From: Rhodothermales bacterium
GTDB taxonomy: Bacteria > Bacteroidota > Rhodothermia > Rhodothermales > JANQRZ01
Reading direction: 5' to 3'
DNA length: 64,000 bases
Assembly: GCA_039944855.1 (NCBI GenBank)
Contig: JBDUXZ010000020.1
Span: forward strand, 1 to 64,000
Below are positions 44,134 through 53,667 of the stretch, piece by piece; position 1 is the stretch's first letter; each line of letters begins with the position of its first letter. Position numbers and translations under genes: made by a program. Below the pieces are notes generated by a model, which was not told the DNA's origin, did no database searches, and worked only from the letters and a program-made list of their open reading frames with translations.

Positions 44134-44323
44134 GAGTGCGGGATGCTGGGGAGGGGGTAGGAAAAGCGGCCCTGAAAATAGGCCCGCATCCCCCCGGCTC
44201 CAACTAAGCAACGCCGCCCCCGAGGCCCGGTCGTCCGTTCTAATCGGAACTTCGCACCGTGCGCGCCTTATGCGCACGACGTTGGATTGCTTTCAACGCC
44301 CCCCCACCGTAGCTTTTTACGGT

Positions 44324-44353
44324 TTGACACCCGCCATTCCTCCACCCTACCAG
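44324..44353 (+). promoter_or_regulatory. Weak candidate promoter of acpP
   Basis: TTGACA at 44324-44329 lies 18 nt before TACCAG (44348-44353), a poor -10, and the ATG at 44363 follows closely. A small CCGTA/TACGG hairpin sits just upstream. Confidence 0.3.
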
Positions 44354-44362
44354 CTCCCCAAC

Positions 44363-44611
44363 ATGGCTAACGGAAACGACACCGAAGCCCGCGTCACCTC
44401 CATCATCGTCGAGAAACTCGGCGTGGACGAGAGCGAGATCACGCGCGACGCCTCCTTCACCAACGACCTCGGTGCCGACTCGCTCGACACGGTCGAGCTC
44501 ATCATGGAGCTCGAGAAGGAGTTCGACATGACGATCCCGGACGAGGACGCCGAGAAGATCGCCACCGTCGGCGACGCCGTCGACTACGTCGAGGCCAACC
44601 GCACGGCCTAA
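44363..44611 (+). CDS. acpP: Acyl carrier protein
   Basis: 82 residues from ATG at 44363. The phosphopantetheine site is Ser40 in [16 protein letters not shown]. Acidic four-helix protein with the usual length. It carries the growing acyl chain in fatty acid synthesis and stands before fabF, the normal order. Confidence 0.97.
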   Translation: MANGNDTEARVTSIIVEKLGVDESEITRDASFTNDLGADSLDTVELIMELEKEFDMTIPDEDAEKIATVGDAVDYVEANRTA

Positions 44612-44818
44612 CCCACCCGAGGCACCGTTTCAGTGCCGCGGGGACGCGGAGAGGGCGCGACGGGAGGCCTCGCCTCCGTGCCGCCCCGTCTCCCCGTCCC
44701 CGCGCCGTATTGAGGCCCCGTCGCGCGCTGCGCTGTGCGCCACGCCATGCGTCACGCTGCGCGGACGGCCTCCGCTCCACGCCGGACTCCTCCCTACTCC
44801 CGGCCCACCTACGCCATT

Positions 44819-46087
44819 ATGCAAGGCACACTTCCACCCGGCCGCCGCGTCGTCGTCACCGGCCTGGGCGCCCTCACCCCCATCGGCCTCACGACGGAAT
44901 CCTATTGGGAGGCGATGATGCGCGGCGAGAGCGGCGCGGCGCCCATCACCTACTTCGACCCCGAGCCCTTCGCCACGCAGTTCGCGTGCGAGCTCAAGGG
45001 GTTCGACGCCGAGGATTTCATCGACAAGAAGGAGGCGCGCCGCATGGACGCCTTCTCGCAGTACGCGATCGTCTCCGCCGACCAGGCCCTCGCCGATGCC
45101 GGGCTCGACTCGGCGGCGATGTCGGACGAGGACAAGACCCGCGTCGGCGTCGTCTTCGGCTCCGGCATCGGGGGGATGAAGCTGTTCCAAGACCAGACCC
45201 TCGTCTTCGGCGCGGAGGGACCGCGCCGGCTCTCGCCGTTCTTCGTCCCCTACATGATCCTCGATATCGCACCCGGCCTCATCGCCATGCGCCACGGGTT
45301 CATGGGGCCGAACTACGCCACGGTCTCCGCCTGCGCCACGAGCAACAACGCCATCGGCGACGCCTTCATGCTCATCCGCAACGGCATGGCGAACACCGTC
45401 ATCTGCGGCGGGTCCGAAGCCCCCATCACGCAGATCGGCGTCGGCGGCTTCGGCGCGATGCGCGCGCTCTCGACGCGGAACGACAGCCCGGCCACGGCCT
45501 CGCGTCCCTTCGACGCCTCGCGTGACGGGTTCGTGATCGGCGAGGGCGCAGGCGCGCTCATCCTCGAAAGCCTGGAGCAGGCGCAGGCGCGGGGCGCCAA
45601 GATCTACGCCGAGGTCACCGGCTTCGGCATGAGCGCCGACGCCTACCACCTCACCGCCCCGCACCCCGAGGGCGCGGGCGCCCGCCTCGCCATGAAGATG
45701 GCGCTCGAGACGAGCGGGCTGGAGCCCGAGGACGTGGACTACCTCAACATGCACGGCACGAGCACGCCGCTCGGCGACGTGGCCGAGACGCAGGCCATCA
45801 AGAAGGTCTTCGGCGACCACGCCTACGAAATGAGCCTCTCGTCCACGAAGTCGATGACGGGCCACCTCCTCGGCGCGGCCGGCGCCGTCGAGGCGATCGC
45901 GAGCATCCTCGCCGTGAAGCACGACCGCGTCCCGCCGACGATCAACTTCGAGGTGCCCGACGAGCGGTGCGACCTCGACTACACGTTCAACGAGCCCGCC
46001 GAGCGCACCGTCGACGTGGCGATGTCGAACGCGTTCGGCTTCGGCGGCCACAACACGACGGTCGTCTTCAAGAAGTTCGCCGAGTAG
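44819..46087 (+). CDS. fabF: 3-oxoacyl-ACP synthase II
   Basis: 422 residues from ATG at 44819. [13 protein letters not shown] opening, catalytic Cys in [14 protein letters not shown], His in [11 protein letters not shown] and [13 protein letters not shown], and NAFGFGGHN end. It elongates acyl-ACP with malonyl-ACP. Follows acpP by 207 nt. The earlier in-frame start at 44735 covers a stretch without homology. Confidence 0.96.
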   Translation: MQGTLPPGRRVVVTGLGALTPIGLTTESYWEAMMRGESGAAPITYFDPEPFATQFACELKGFDAEDFIDKKEARRMDAFSQYAIVSADQALADAGLDSAAMSDEDKTRVGVVFGSGIGGMKLFQDQTLVFGAEGPRRLSPFFVPYMILDIAPGLIAMRHGFMGPNYATVSACATSNNAIGDAFMLIRNGMANTVICGGSEAPITQIGVGGFGAMRALSTRNDSPATASRPFDASRDGFVIGEGAGALILESLEQAQARGAKIYAEVTGFGMSADAYHLTAPHPEGAGARLAMKMALETSGLEPEDVDYLNMHGTSTPLGDVAETQAIKKVFGDHAYEMSLSSTKSMTGHLLGAAGAVEAIASILAVKHDRVPPTINFEVPDERCDLDYTFNEPAERTVDVAMSNAFGFGGHNTTVVFKKFAE

Positions 46088-46113
46088 CGGCGGCCGGTTC
46101 GACGCAGAGAATG

Positions 46114-46145
46114 GGGGCGGCGCTCAATGCGCCGCCCCTTTTTTT
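46114..46145 (+). terminator. Rho-independent terminator after fabF
   Basis: A 10 bp perfect stem GGGGCGGCGC/GCGCCGCCCC, loop TCAAT, then seven T, 26 nt after the stop. Confidence 0.94.
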
Positions 46146-46301
46146 GTCGCTCCCTCCCGCCGCTCCGCGCAGCACGGCCAGCCGCAGGGGCCGGATGGCC
46201 ACGCACCGTTAATCGGCCGATCCCCTTGTATGGGAGCCGAACATGGCGTAACGTTCCGGTAGTAATGAGTTTCACCCGTGCTGCTACGAAGAGGCGGCCC
46301 C

Positions 46302-46889
46302 ATGGAGCAGACCCATATGCAGGGCGAAGTCACCCGGTTATTAGAAACGCTGCGCGGCGGCAAGCGCGACGCCCTCAACGACCTGTTCCCCCTGATCTAT
46401 CGCGAGCTCCACGCGATGGCCCACCGGCAGCTCGCCGCGCGACGCCCGGGCCAGACCCTCAACTCGACGGCCCTCGTCCACGAGGCCTACCTCAAGATGG
46501 TCGGCCAGTCGAACGCCGTCTGGCAGGACCGCAAGCACTTCTTCGCCGTCGCCGCCACGGCCATGCGGCACATCATCGTCGACTACGCGCGCCACCGCCG
46601 CGCGCTCAAGCGCGGCGGCAACGTCGTGCCCACGCTCCTCGACGAGGACCGGATGGGGTTGCCGGTGGACGAGCGAGCCCACGAGATCATCGCGCTCGAC
46701 GACGCCCTCGCGCACCTGAGCACGCTCGACGAGCGGCTCGCCCGCATCGTCGAGCTCCGCTTCTTCGGCGGGCTCTCGGTCGAGGAGACGGCCGAGGTGA
46801 TGGAGATCTCCGAGCGGACGGTGAAGCGGGACTGGCGCAAGGCGCGCGCCTTCCTCTATCAGGTGCTCAACGAAGATGCTGCCGCCTGA
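46302..46889 (+). CDS. ECF-type sigma factor (TIGR02999-like), paralogue
   Basis: 195 residues from ATG at 46302. Same signature as the sigma factor at 31948: TALVHEAYLKMVGQS, DRKHFFAVAATAMRHIIVDYAR, ELRFFGGLSVEETAEVMEIS and RTVKRDWRKARAFL. The C-terminal end overlaps the kinase gene by 14 nt, a tight translational link that differs from the 36 nt gap in the first module. Confidence 0.92.
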   Translation: MEQTHMQGEVTRLLETLRGGKRDALNDLFPLIYRELHAMAHRQLAARRPGQTLNSTALVHEAYLKMVGQSNAVWQDRKHFFAVAATAMRHIIVDYARHRRALKRGGNVVPTLLDEDRMGLPVDERAHEIIALDDALAHLSTLDERLARIVELRFFGGLSVEETAEVMEISERTVKRDWRKARAFLYQVLNEDAAA

Positions 46890-49788
46890 ACCGCTGCGCC
46901 CCGCTCTGCCGCCCCCCTCTGCTTCTCCCGGTGCCATGCTCGCGATCGATCCCGCCCGCTGGCAGCGCCTTGCCCCGCTGCTCGACGAAGCGCTCGACCT
47001 CCCGTCGGACGCCCGCGCGGCCTTCCTCGACGCGGCGTGCCGGATGCCGGACGGGAGCCCCGACCTCGCCCTCCGCCTCGACCTCGAACAGCTCCTCGCC
47101 GCCGACGACGAGGCCGGCGACTTCCTCGACGACTCGGCGGCGGACTGGGCGGCGACGCTGATCGAGGATATCGAGCGGGCCACGGCCGAGCCGTCGCTCG
47201 AAGCCGGCGCGCCGGTGGGGCCGTACCGCGTCGTCCGCACGCTCGGGCAGGGCGGGATGGGGACGGTCTACCTCGCCGAGCGCGCCGACGGGCAGTTCGA
47301 GCAGCGCGTCGCGCTCAAGCTCATCCGGCCCGGCATGGGCCGCCACGAGATCCTCCGCCGCTTCCTCCAGGAGCGCCAGATCCTCGCCCGCCTCCAGCAC
47401 CCCCACATCGCCCGGCTCCTCGACGGCGGCATCACGGCCGAGGGCCAGCCCTACTTCGCGATGGAGTTCGTCGACGGGCAGCCCATCACCGAATACTGCG
47501 ACGAGCGCCGCCTCAACCTCGACGAGCGGCTGCGGCTGTTCCGCTCCGTCGCCGAGGCCGTCGCCTACGCCCACCGCAACCTCGTCGTCCACCGCGACAT
47601 CAAGCCGTCGAACATCCTCGTCACAGCCGAGGGCGTGCCCAAGCTGCTCGACTTCGGCATCGCGAAGCTCCTCCACGAAACGGACTCCGAGGATACCCTC
47701 ATCGAGACGCAGGCCGGGCTGCAGGTGATGACGCCGGAGTACGCCGCCCCGGAGCAGGTCCGCGGCGACCCCGTGACGACGGCGACGGACATTTACGCCC
47801 TCGGCGTGGCGCTCTATGAGCTCCTCACCGGCCACCGGCCGTACTACTTCGAGCGCCGCACGCCCGTCGAGATCGAGCGCGTCGTCTGCGAGCAGGACCC
47901 GATCCGCCCGAGCTCCGTCGTCGTCCTCACCCAAGACGTCCGCAAGCCCGACGGCACGGTCGAGACCGTCACGCCGGGCGAGGTCGGGACGGCGCGCGCC
48001 GAGCCCGCGAGCCGGCTCCGCCGCCGCCTCAGCGGCGACCTCGACACGATCCTGCTCAAGGCGCTGCGGAAGGAGCCGCACCGGCGCTACGCCTCGGCCG
48101 AGGTGATGGTGGAGGACCTCCGCCGCTATCAGGACGGGCACCCGGTGACGGCGCGGAAGGAGACCGTCGGCTACCGCGTGCGGAAGTTCGTCCGCCGCCA
48201 CCGCCTGGGCGTGGTCGCGGTCACGGCCCTCGTCGTCTTCCTCGCGGCGGGGCTCACGGGCACGCTCATCCAGACCCGCGCGGTCGAGCGCGAGGCGGAG
48301 CGGACCGAGGCCGTGAAGGACTTCCTCCTCAGCCTCTTCGAGCTCTCCGACCCGTCGGAGCGGACGGACGGGACGATCTCCGCGCGCGAGCTGCTCGCCC
48401 AGGGCGCCGCCCGCGTCGAGGACGAACTCGCCGGGGAGCCCGTGCTCCAGGCCGAGATGATGACCGTGCTCGGCGACATCTACGTCAAGCTCGGCAACTT
48501 CGAGCAGGCGCAGTCGCTCTACGAGCGCGCCCTCGCCCTGCGTGAGCCCGTCTTCGGGACGGAGGGCGCCGAAGTCGCGGCGAGCCTCCACGCCCTCGGC
48601 GCCCTCGCCCTCGACCGCAGCGACTTCGACGAGGCCGAGCGGCAGAGCCGCGCCGCCCTCGCCATGCGGCGAGAAGCCCTCGGCGCGCGCCACCCCGACG
48701 TCGCCGTGACGATGGGCGTGCTCGCGCTCACGCTCCTGCGCAAAGGCGAGCTCGACGAGGCGGAGCCGCTCTTCCGCGAGGCCCTCACCATCAGCCGCGC
48801 CTACCACGGCGAGCACCACCGCGAGGTCGCCGCGCTCCTCAACGACTTCGTCCTCCTGCGCCGCGCCCAGGGCGAATACGCCGACGCCGAGCGCCTCGCC
48901 CGCGAATCACTCGCGCTCCACCGGATGCTCCTCGGCGACGGCCACCTCATGACGGCGACGGCGAAGAACAACCTCGCCATCGTCCTGCGCGACCAGGACA
49001 AGCTCGACGAGGCGGAGGAGCTCTACCGGCAGGTCCTCGCCTTCAACCGGGAGCGGCTCGGCGAGGAGCACCCCTACACCTCCACGGTCACGAACAACCT
49101 CGCCGCCATCCTCAAAGAGCGCGGCGCGTACAACGAGGCCGAGCTCCTCCTCCACCGCGTCCTCGCCGCCGACCTCAAGCAGTTCGGCCCGAACCACCGC
49201 TACGTCGCCCTCGTCCAGCGTCACCTCGCCGCCGTCAACCTCGCGCAGGGCGACCTCGTCGAGGCCGGGCGGCTGGCGCAGGCCTCGCTCACGCTCAACC
49301 GCGAGCTCTTCGGCGAAGCGCACCCGAGCGTCGGCGACGGCTACACCGCCCTCGCCGACATCCTGCAGGCGATGGGCCAGTTCGAGGACGCCGGCCCGCT
49401 CTACGAGCAAGGGGTCGCCGTGCTCCGCGCGACGCTCCCGCCGGATCACCCGGACATCGCCGCCGCCCTCCTCGGACAGGGCCAACTCCTGAGCACGCAG
49501 GGCCGCCTCGCAGATGCCGAGCCGCTGCTCCGCGAGAGCCTCCGCATCCGCGAGGCCAAGTTCGGCGACGCCGACGTGCGGACGGCCGAGGCCCGCACGG
49601 CGCTCGGCATCTGCCTGATGGAGTTCGGCCGTTACGAGGCCGCCCGCCCGCTCCTCGTCTCCGCCTGCGACGTGCTGCTGGAGAAGCGCGGCAGCGGCCA
49701 CGCCCTCACCCGCCAGGCCCTCGCCGCCCTCAGCAAGCTCAACACGATCGACGCTCGGGCGAGGCCCTCCACCACTGCGGGCGGATGA
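46876..49788 (+). CDS. Transmembrane Ser/Thr protein kinase with TPR domain, paralogue
   Basis: 970 residues. An N-terminal helical segment (LDEALDLPSDARAAFLDAAC) also seen in the first kinase, kinase domain about 113-420 (GQGGMGTVYLAE; VALKLI; VVHRDIKPSN near residue 238; DFGIAK; APEQV), a membrane segment about 443-468, and an outward part with about eight to ten TPR-like repeats of 42 residues of the kinesin-light-chain style (EAxxLxRxALAxR..LGxxHPxVA), ending near 950. Presumed to act on the sigma factor encoded in overlap with it. Confidence 0.93.
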   Translation: MLPPEPLRPALPPPSASPGAMLAIDPARWQRLAPLLDEALDLPSDARAAFLDAACRMPDGSPDLALRLDLEQLLAADDEAGDFLDDSAADWAATLIEDIERATAEPSLEAGAPVGPYRVVRTLGQGGMGTVYLAERADGQFEQRVALKLIRPGMGRHEILRRFLQERQILARLQHPHIARLLDGGITAEGQPYFAMEFVDGQPITEYCDERRLNLDERLRLFRSVAEAVAYAHRNLVVHRDIKPSNILVTAEGVPKLLDFGIAKLLHETDSEDTLIETQAGLQVMTPEYAAPEQVRGDPVTTATDIYALGVALYELLTGHRPYYFERRTPVEIERVVCEQDPIRPSSVVVLTQDVRKPDGTVETVTPGEVGTARAEPASRLRRRLSGDLDTILLKALRKEPHRRYASAEVMVEDLRRYQDGHPVTARKETVGYRVRKFVRRHRLGVVAVTALVVFLAAGLTGTLIQTRAVEREAERTEAVKDFLLSLFELSDPSERTDGTISARELLAQGAARVEDELAGEPVLQAEMMTVLGDIYVKLGNFEQAQSLYERALALREPVFGTEGAEVAASLHALGALALDRSDFDEAERQSRAALAMRREALGARHPDVAVTMGVLALTLLRKGELDEAEPLFREALTISRAYHGEHHREVAALLNDFVLLRRAQGEYADAERLARESLALHRMLLGDGHLMTATAKNNLAIVLRDQDKLDEAEELYRQVLAFNRERLGEEHPYTSTVTNNLAAILKERGAYNEAELLLHRVLAADLKQFGPNHRYVALVQRHLAAVNLAQGDLVEAGRLAQASLTLNRELFGEAHPSVGDGYTALADILQAMGQFEDAGPLYEQGVAVLRATLPPDHPDIAAALLGQGQLLSTQGRLADAEPLLRESLRIREAKFGDADVRTAEARTALGICLMEFGRYEAARPLLVSACDVLLEKRGSGHALTRQALAALSKLNTIDARARPSTTAGG

Positions 49789-49789
49789 G

Positions 49790-50581
49790 TCAGCGGAGGC
49801 CGGGGAGCACGGGCCACGTGCCGGGCGGGACGAAGTCTGTCGGCGTCTGCGGGCCGCGGAAGTTGGAGAGGTAGACGGCGGTCTCGCGCAATACGCGGGC
49901 GTTGTCGTGGAACGCCGAGTCGCCCAGCACCACGCCGTCGGAGGTCTGCGCGGGGCCGGAGAAGACGGGCACCAACCGGCGGTCGCGCCCGCCCGCCATG
50001 ATCGTCCGCAGCGAGTCGGTGCGGAAGCCGTGACCGTAAGCGAACGGCGCCAGCTCAGGGTCCTCGTCCGAGGCGTGGCGCGCGCCCTGCAGATGCCCGA
50101 CCTCGTGCGCGAGCGCGTAGCCGGGCGCCCCGAGCGCCTCCCAGTGGACGATCACGAACGCTGTGCTCGCCTCGGCCATGACGGCGGCGTTGACGGTTGT
50201 GCCCGGCCGGTCGGAGACGACCACGACGAGGTCGGCCTCATGGCGGTCGCGGAGCGTGTGCACCTCGTCGAGCACCCCGTCGTCGGTGCGGAGGAGCCGT
50301 TCGAGATCGACGAGGCGGTCGTCCGTCCATGCGTACGTGACTCCGGCGAGGTGGACGGGCACCAGACGGAGGTCGATGTCCGAGTTCGCATAGACCGCGT
50401 TCGTCTCGTCGAACGCCTGCGCGACGAGCCCCTCCACGTCGTCGACGGCGGCGCGCACGCCCGGCGTGTACGTTACGAGCACCGTGATTGCCGTGCCGGA
50501 CTCCGGCGGTTCTTCCGAGCCGCTGTCACAGGAGGACAGCGCGAGAACGGCAGCGAGCGAGCAGAGGAGAGAGCGACGCAT
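49790..50581 (-). CDS. Metzincin-type zinc metalloprotease lipoprotein
   Basis: 263 residues from ATG at 50581. Lipobox LALSSC, then a reprolysin-like domain with the zinc motif HEVGHLQGARH at about residues 158-168 and a following Met-containing turn (RTIMAGG). VLVTYTPGVRAAV and the VVVVSDRPGTTVNA stretch fit reprolysin-like families. A secreted or surface peptidase. Convergent with the second kinase gene; the two stops are 1 nt apart. Confidence 0.87.
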   Translation of the reverse strand: MRRSLLCSLAAVLALSSCDSGSEEPPESGTAITVLVTYTPGVRAAVDDVEGLVAQAFDETNAVYANSDIDLRLVPVHLAGVTYAWTDDRLVDLERLLRTDDGVLDEVHTLRDRHEADLVVVVSDRPGTTVNAAVMAEASTAFVIVHWEALGAPGYALAHEVGHLQGARHASDEDPELAPFAYGHGFRTDSLRTIMAGGRDRRLVPVFSGPAQTSDGVVLGDSAFHDNARVLRETAVYLSNFRGPQTPTDFVPPGTWPVLPGLR

Positions 50582-50676
50582 TGAGGAGCGGTGGATGGTT
50601 CTGTGTTGGGCTCGGTGTGGGACGGGGTCGTAACGATACGAGGTGCAGAACCCGTGCGTCGGCGTGCAACGAAGGC

Positions 50677-51147
50677 TTACGGGGTCAGCGATTTCCGGTA
50701 GACCACCTTGTCGTCGCCGGCTCGGTAGTAGTCGCGGATGCGGGCCTCTTCGACGTACCCACACTTCTGGTAAAACGACCGCGTCCGCTCGAACCCCGCC
50801 AGCCCCGACGTTTCGATGAGCAGCAGGCGAGCGCCTTGAGCCCCAAGCGTCGCCTCGACGTGGCGGACCAGCGCCGCCCCGCGCCCATCGCCCTGCCGGT
50901 CCGGGTGGACGGCGAGCATGTAGAGATTCCAGACGCCGTCAGTAAACGGCTCCGGCGCGTAGTAGGCGACGGCGGCGGGGCCGTCCTCGTCATCGGTGAG
51001 CCAGTGGTGGTCGGGGCCGAGGTCGCCGGAGAAGTGCGCGGCGAGCATGCCGCCGACCTCGTCCAACTCGTGCGGCTGGAACAGCCCGCTCGCGTCGGCG
51101 ATCGCCATCAGGGCATCGGTGTCGTCAGGTCGAGCGGGCCGAATCAT
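50677..51147 (-). CDS. GNAT-family N-acetyltransferase
   Basis: 156 residues from ATG at 51147 (MIRPARPDDTDALMAIADAS). Acetyl-CoA-binding motif A VHPDRQGDGRGAALVRHVE followed by motif B LLIETSGLAGFERTRSFYQKCGY. Substrate unknown. Only noncoding repeat sequence lies upstream. Confidence 0.9.
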   Translation of the reverse strand: MIRPARPDDTDALMAIADASGLFQPHELDEVGGMLAAHFSGDLGPDHHWLTDDEDGPAAVAYYAPEPFTDGVWNLYMLAVHPDRQGDGRGAALVRHVEATLGAQGARLLLIETSGLAGFERTRSFYQKCGYVEEARIRDYYRAGDDKVVYRKSLTP

Positions 51148-51180
51148 AGTCGTCTGGAGAAAAGCAACGCAAGCACTGTT

Positions 51181-51294
51181 GTCATTGCGAAAAGCGTAGC
51201 GACGAAGCAACCTCCTCCGGCCTGCTGACATCGGGAGATGGGCTGCGCCGAGACCTGCGGGGTTGCCACGCGCCCTCCGGTTGCTCGCAATGAC
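51181..51294. repeat. TCATTGCGA-type inverted-repeat element (MITE-like)
   Basis: 114 bp starting GTCATTGCGA and ending TCGCAATGAC, with the nearby sub-terminal blocks GACGAAGCAACCTC and GGTTGCTC. This matches the widespread bacterial CGTCATTGCGAGgagC...GAAGCAATC repeat, thought to be a small non-autonomous mobile element. It lies in the gap between two minus-strand genes. Confidence 0.72.
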
Positions 51295-51334
51295 GGTGAG
51301 GTTGAGAATCGAAGGGCAAGATCCTGCCACACGA

Positions 51335-51889
51335 CTACATACCGTAGCCTCGCCGATACGCAGAGAACGCTGCCACAGCCTCGCCCACACCCGACACGCC
51401 GGGCCGGTGTTGGATGAGGTCTGCGAGGTGACCACTTCCCCGCATAAACGCGCTCGCGCGAATCTTCCGCCCGTCTTTCGATTTAAGCGTGAGATAGCCA
51501 CTCCAGCGCGAGAACCGCGCTTCGCTCACCTCATCCCAGCTGATGCGTGTCGGGGAGCCGCCTACCAGATATCCTTCCAAGCCGTGGGCTCCCACCTTTA
51601 TGCGGCGACGCCCCTCCACGATGATAGGCACTGTCAGGAGCGCGATCAGCCCCACGAACGCGACGAGAGCGATCAATTCCGATGGAGATTGTATCCCATG
51701 CGAGGCCCACAGGAACGCGATTAAACCCAGCCCGATGAGCAGGAGCGCAATCCCTACCCCCCCGACCGCGCCGGGGTAAGCCACGATGACGGAACGGCCC
51801 TCTTCCAACTCAGGTGCCTGTGCTGCCGAACGTGCGAAGAGCCAGAGAACCAGGGTGACCAAAACCCCAGTGATGATGCTACCGACCAT
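51335..51889 (-). CDS. Membrane protein with PH-like C-terminal domain
   Basis: 184 residues. Three hydrophobic segments (about 3-20, 41-60, 70-90) then a soluble C-terminal domain with GLEGYLVGGSPTRISWDEVS, FSRWSGYLTLKSKDG, which has the pattern of bacterial PH-like domains (GxxxxxxxxxxIxWxEVxxxxxS). Function unknown. The upstream gene on the same strand encodes a DciA-like protein, 14 nt away. Confidence 0.65.
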   Translation of the reverse strand: MVGSIITGVLVTLVLWLFARSAAQAPELEEGRSVIVAYPGAVGGVGIALLLIGLGLIAFLWASHGIQSPSELIALVAFVGLIALLTVPIIVEGRRRIKVGAHGLEGYLVGGSPTRISWDEVSEARFSRWSGYLTLKSKDGRKIRASAFMRGSGHLADLIQHRPGVSGVGEAVAAFSAYRRGYGM

Positions 51890-51903
51890 AGTTCAAAGGA
51901 GTG

Positions 51904-52197
51904 TCAGCGGAAGACGATTTCTTGGATCACGTCGCGCCCGAGTTCGGCGTTGAGGCGGTCGCACCACGCGCGGCGCTGGAGGTGGAGCTGGTGCCGCCAC
52001 GTCGCTGAGCGGATCTTGACGAACAGCTTGCCGTCGCGGACCCACGCCTGCTCCGTCATCCCGTTGATCTGCGGCCCGGCGAGGTGCGCCCACGTCTCGA
52101 CCGCCCGCGCCTCGTCGATCTTCTCGCGGAAGCCGAGCCGGTCGATCAGCTCGCGCATCACGGCGCCGAGGGGTTGCGGAGTGTTGGAGGAGGCCAT
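51904..52197 (-). CDS. DciA-like DUF721 protein
   Basis: 97 residues. Pattern AVETWAHLAGPQINGMTEQA, GKLFVKIRSATWRHQLHL and LGRDVIQEIVF fits the DUF721/DciA family, which loads the replicative helicase in bacteria lacking DnaC-type loaders. Short version, lacking the N-terminal extension. It shares its direction with the PH-like membrane gene. Confidence 0.82.
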   Translation of the reverse strand: MASSNTPQPLGAVMRELIDRLGFREKIDEARAVETWAHLAGPQINGMTEQAWVRDGKLFVKIRSATWRHQLHLQRRAWCDRLNAELGRDVIQEIVFR

Positions 52198-52266
52198 GAC
52201 CGGAGAACGGGAGCGCGTGCAAGAGCGTTACGAAGCCAAAGATACCCCGCCCTCGCCCCCACCGCC

Positions 52267-53583
52267 ATGCGTCTGCTTCCCCTCGTCGTCCTCGCCCCCC
52301 TCCTCGTAGGCTGCACGGCCGACGCGCCCCCGTCGCCCGACGCGTCCGTCCGCCCGACCGCGACGGAGCCGTCCGCGACGCCTTCCGACGATCCGCCGGA
52401 CGCGATCCGCACGGAGCCGCTCGCGCCGCAGGCGTATACCCTGACGCTCGCCGACCTCCCCGAGCCCTACGCCACCGAGTCGGCGCGGAAGGGGCCGAAC
52501 GTCGTGGACGTGCCCGCCGACCCCGTCCTCTTCGTGCCCGAGGGCTTCCGCGTCAACGTCTTCGCCGACGGGCTCGACCAGCCACGCTGGCTCGCGCTCA
52601 CGCCCGAGGGCGACGTGCTCGTCACCGAGACGCGCGAGAACCGCATCCGACGGCTCCGCGACACCGACGGCGACGGCGCGGCCGACGACCGCTCGACGTT
52701 CGCCGATGCGGCCAACGGGCTCGACATCCCCTTCGGGATGGCGTTTGCGGATGGCTCGTTCTTCCTCGGCAACTCGGCCGAGGTCCGGCGCTATGCGTAC
52801 GCGGGCGGCGCGCTCGACGGGCGCGGCGAGCGAATCGCCGAATTGCCGGGCGGCGGCTACAACCAGCACTGGACGCGGAACGTCGTCGCCAGCCCCGACG
52901 GCGAGCACCTGTTCGTCTCGATTGGCTCGGCGTCGAACGCGGACCCGGAGCCCCTCCCACGCGCGTCGGTGCAGCGGATGCGGCTCGACGGGAGCGAGCA
53001 GACGACGTTCGCCTCCGGCCTCCGCAACCCCGTCGGGCTCGCCTTCCACCCGCAGACGGGCGCGCTCTACACCACCGTCAACGAGCGCGACCGGCTCGGC
53101 GACGGCCTCGTACCGGACTACCTCACGCGCATCCAGCAGGACGAATTCTACGGCTGGCCCTACGCCTACCTCACGCCCGACAACCTCGACCCGCGCCTGA
53201 CCGACGAGGGCCGAAGCCAGCGGCCCGACCTCGCCGCGCAGACCGTCACGCCGGACGTGCTCTTCGAGGCGCACTCGGCCGCGCTCGGCCTCCAGTTTTA
53301 CGACGGCACGCAGTTTCCCGAGCGGTACCGGCGCGGCGCGTTCGTCGCCCACCGGGGCTCGTGGAATCGGAGTCAGGGCGTGGGCTACAAGCTCGTGTTC
53401 GTCCCCTTTGCGGACGGGCGACCGACGGGCGGCTACGAGGACTTCCTCACCGGCTTCCTCACCGACCCGAGCGGGCCGACGACGTGGGGGCGGCCCGTCG
53501 GCGTGCTCGTGCTGCCGGACGGGAGCCTGCTCTTCACCGAGGAGATGAACGGGCGGATTTACCGCGTCTCCTTCGGGGAGTAG
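52267..53583 (+). CDS. PQQ-dependent sugar dehydrogenase-like secreted lipoprotein
   Basis: 438 residues from ATG at 52267. Lipobox LLVGC, a long Pro/Ala/Thr linker (20-70), then a six-bladed propeller of the soluble glucose dehydrogenase type: LDQPRWLALTPEGDVLVTET, LFVSIGSASNADPE, SGLRNPVGLAFHP, RGAFVAHRGSWNRS, DGSLLFTEEMNGRIYRVSF. Family members bind PQQ, but many are of unknown substrate. A periplasmic or surface enzyme. Confidence 0.85.
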   Translation: MRLLPLVVLAPLLVGCTADAPPSPDASVRPTATEPSATPSDDPPDAIRTEPLAPQAYTLTLADLPEPYATESARKGPNVVDVPADPVLFVPEGFRVNVFADGLDQPRWLALTPEGDVLVTETRENRIRRLRDTDGDGAADDRSTFADAANGLDIPFGMAFADGSFFLGNSAEVRRYAYAGGALDGRGERIAELPGGGYNQHWTRNVVASPDGEHLFVSIGSASNADPEPLPRASVQRMRLDGSEQTTFASGLRNPVGLAFHPQTGALYTTVNERDRLGDGLVPDYLTRIQQDEFYGWPYAYLTPDNLDPRLTDEGRSQRPDLAAQTVTPDVLFEAHSAALGLQFYDGTQFPERYRRGAFVAHRGSWNRSQGVGYKLVFVPFADGRPTGGYEDFLTGFLTDPSGPTTWGRPVGVLVLPDGSLLFTEEMNGRIYRVSFGE

Positions 53584-53667
53584 CGCGCCGAGCGCGGAGT
53601 CGCGCGTTACTTCGCGGCGCGGAGCCTCGGCTGCTGTGCCGTCCCGCCGCCTCCGCTATCTTTCCCG

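Noticed and set aside
42832-44340. SAM or SAH riboswitch near metK and ahcY
   Set aside because: The metK leader and the spacer were read on the minus strand. A long hairpin is present, but I could not match the conserved cores of known SAM-I, SAM-II, SAM/SAH or SAH classes.
51181-51294. tRNA-like or small RNA gene
   Set aside because: The sequence is an inverted-repeat element of known type and lacks a cloverleaf. No tRNA or rRNA was recognised in the window.
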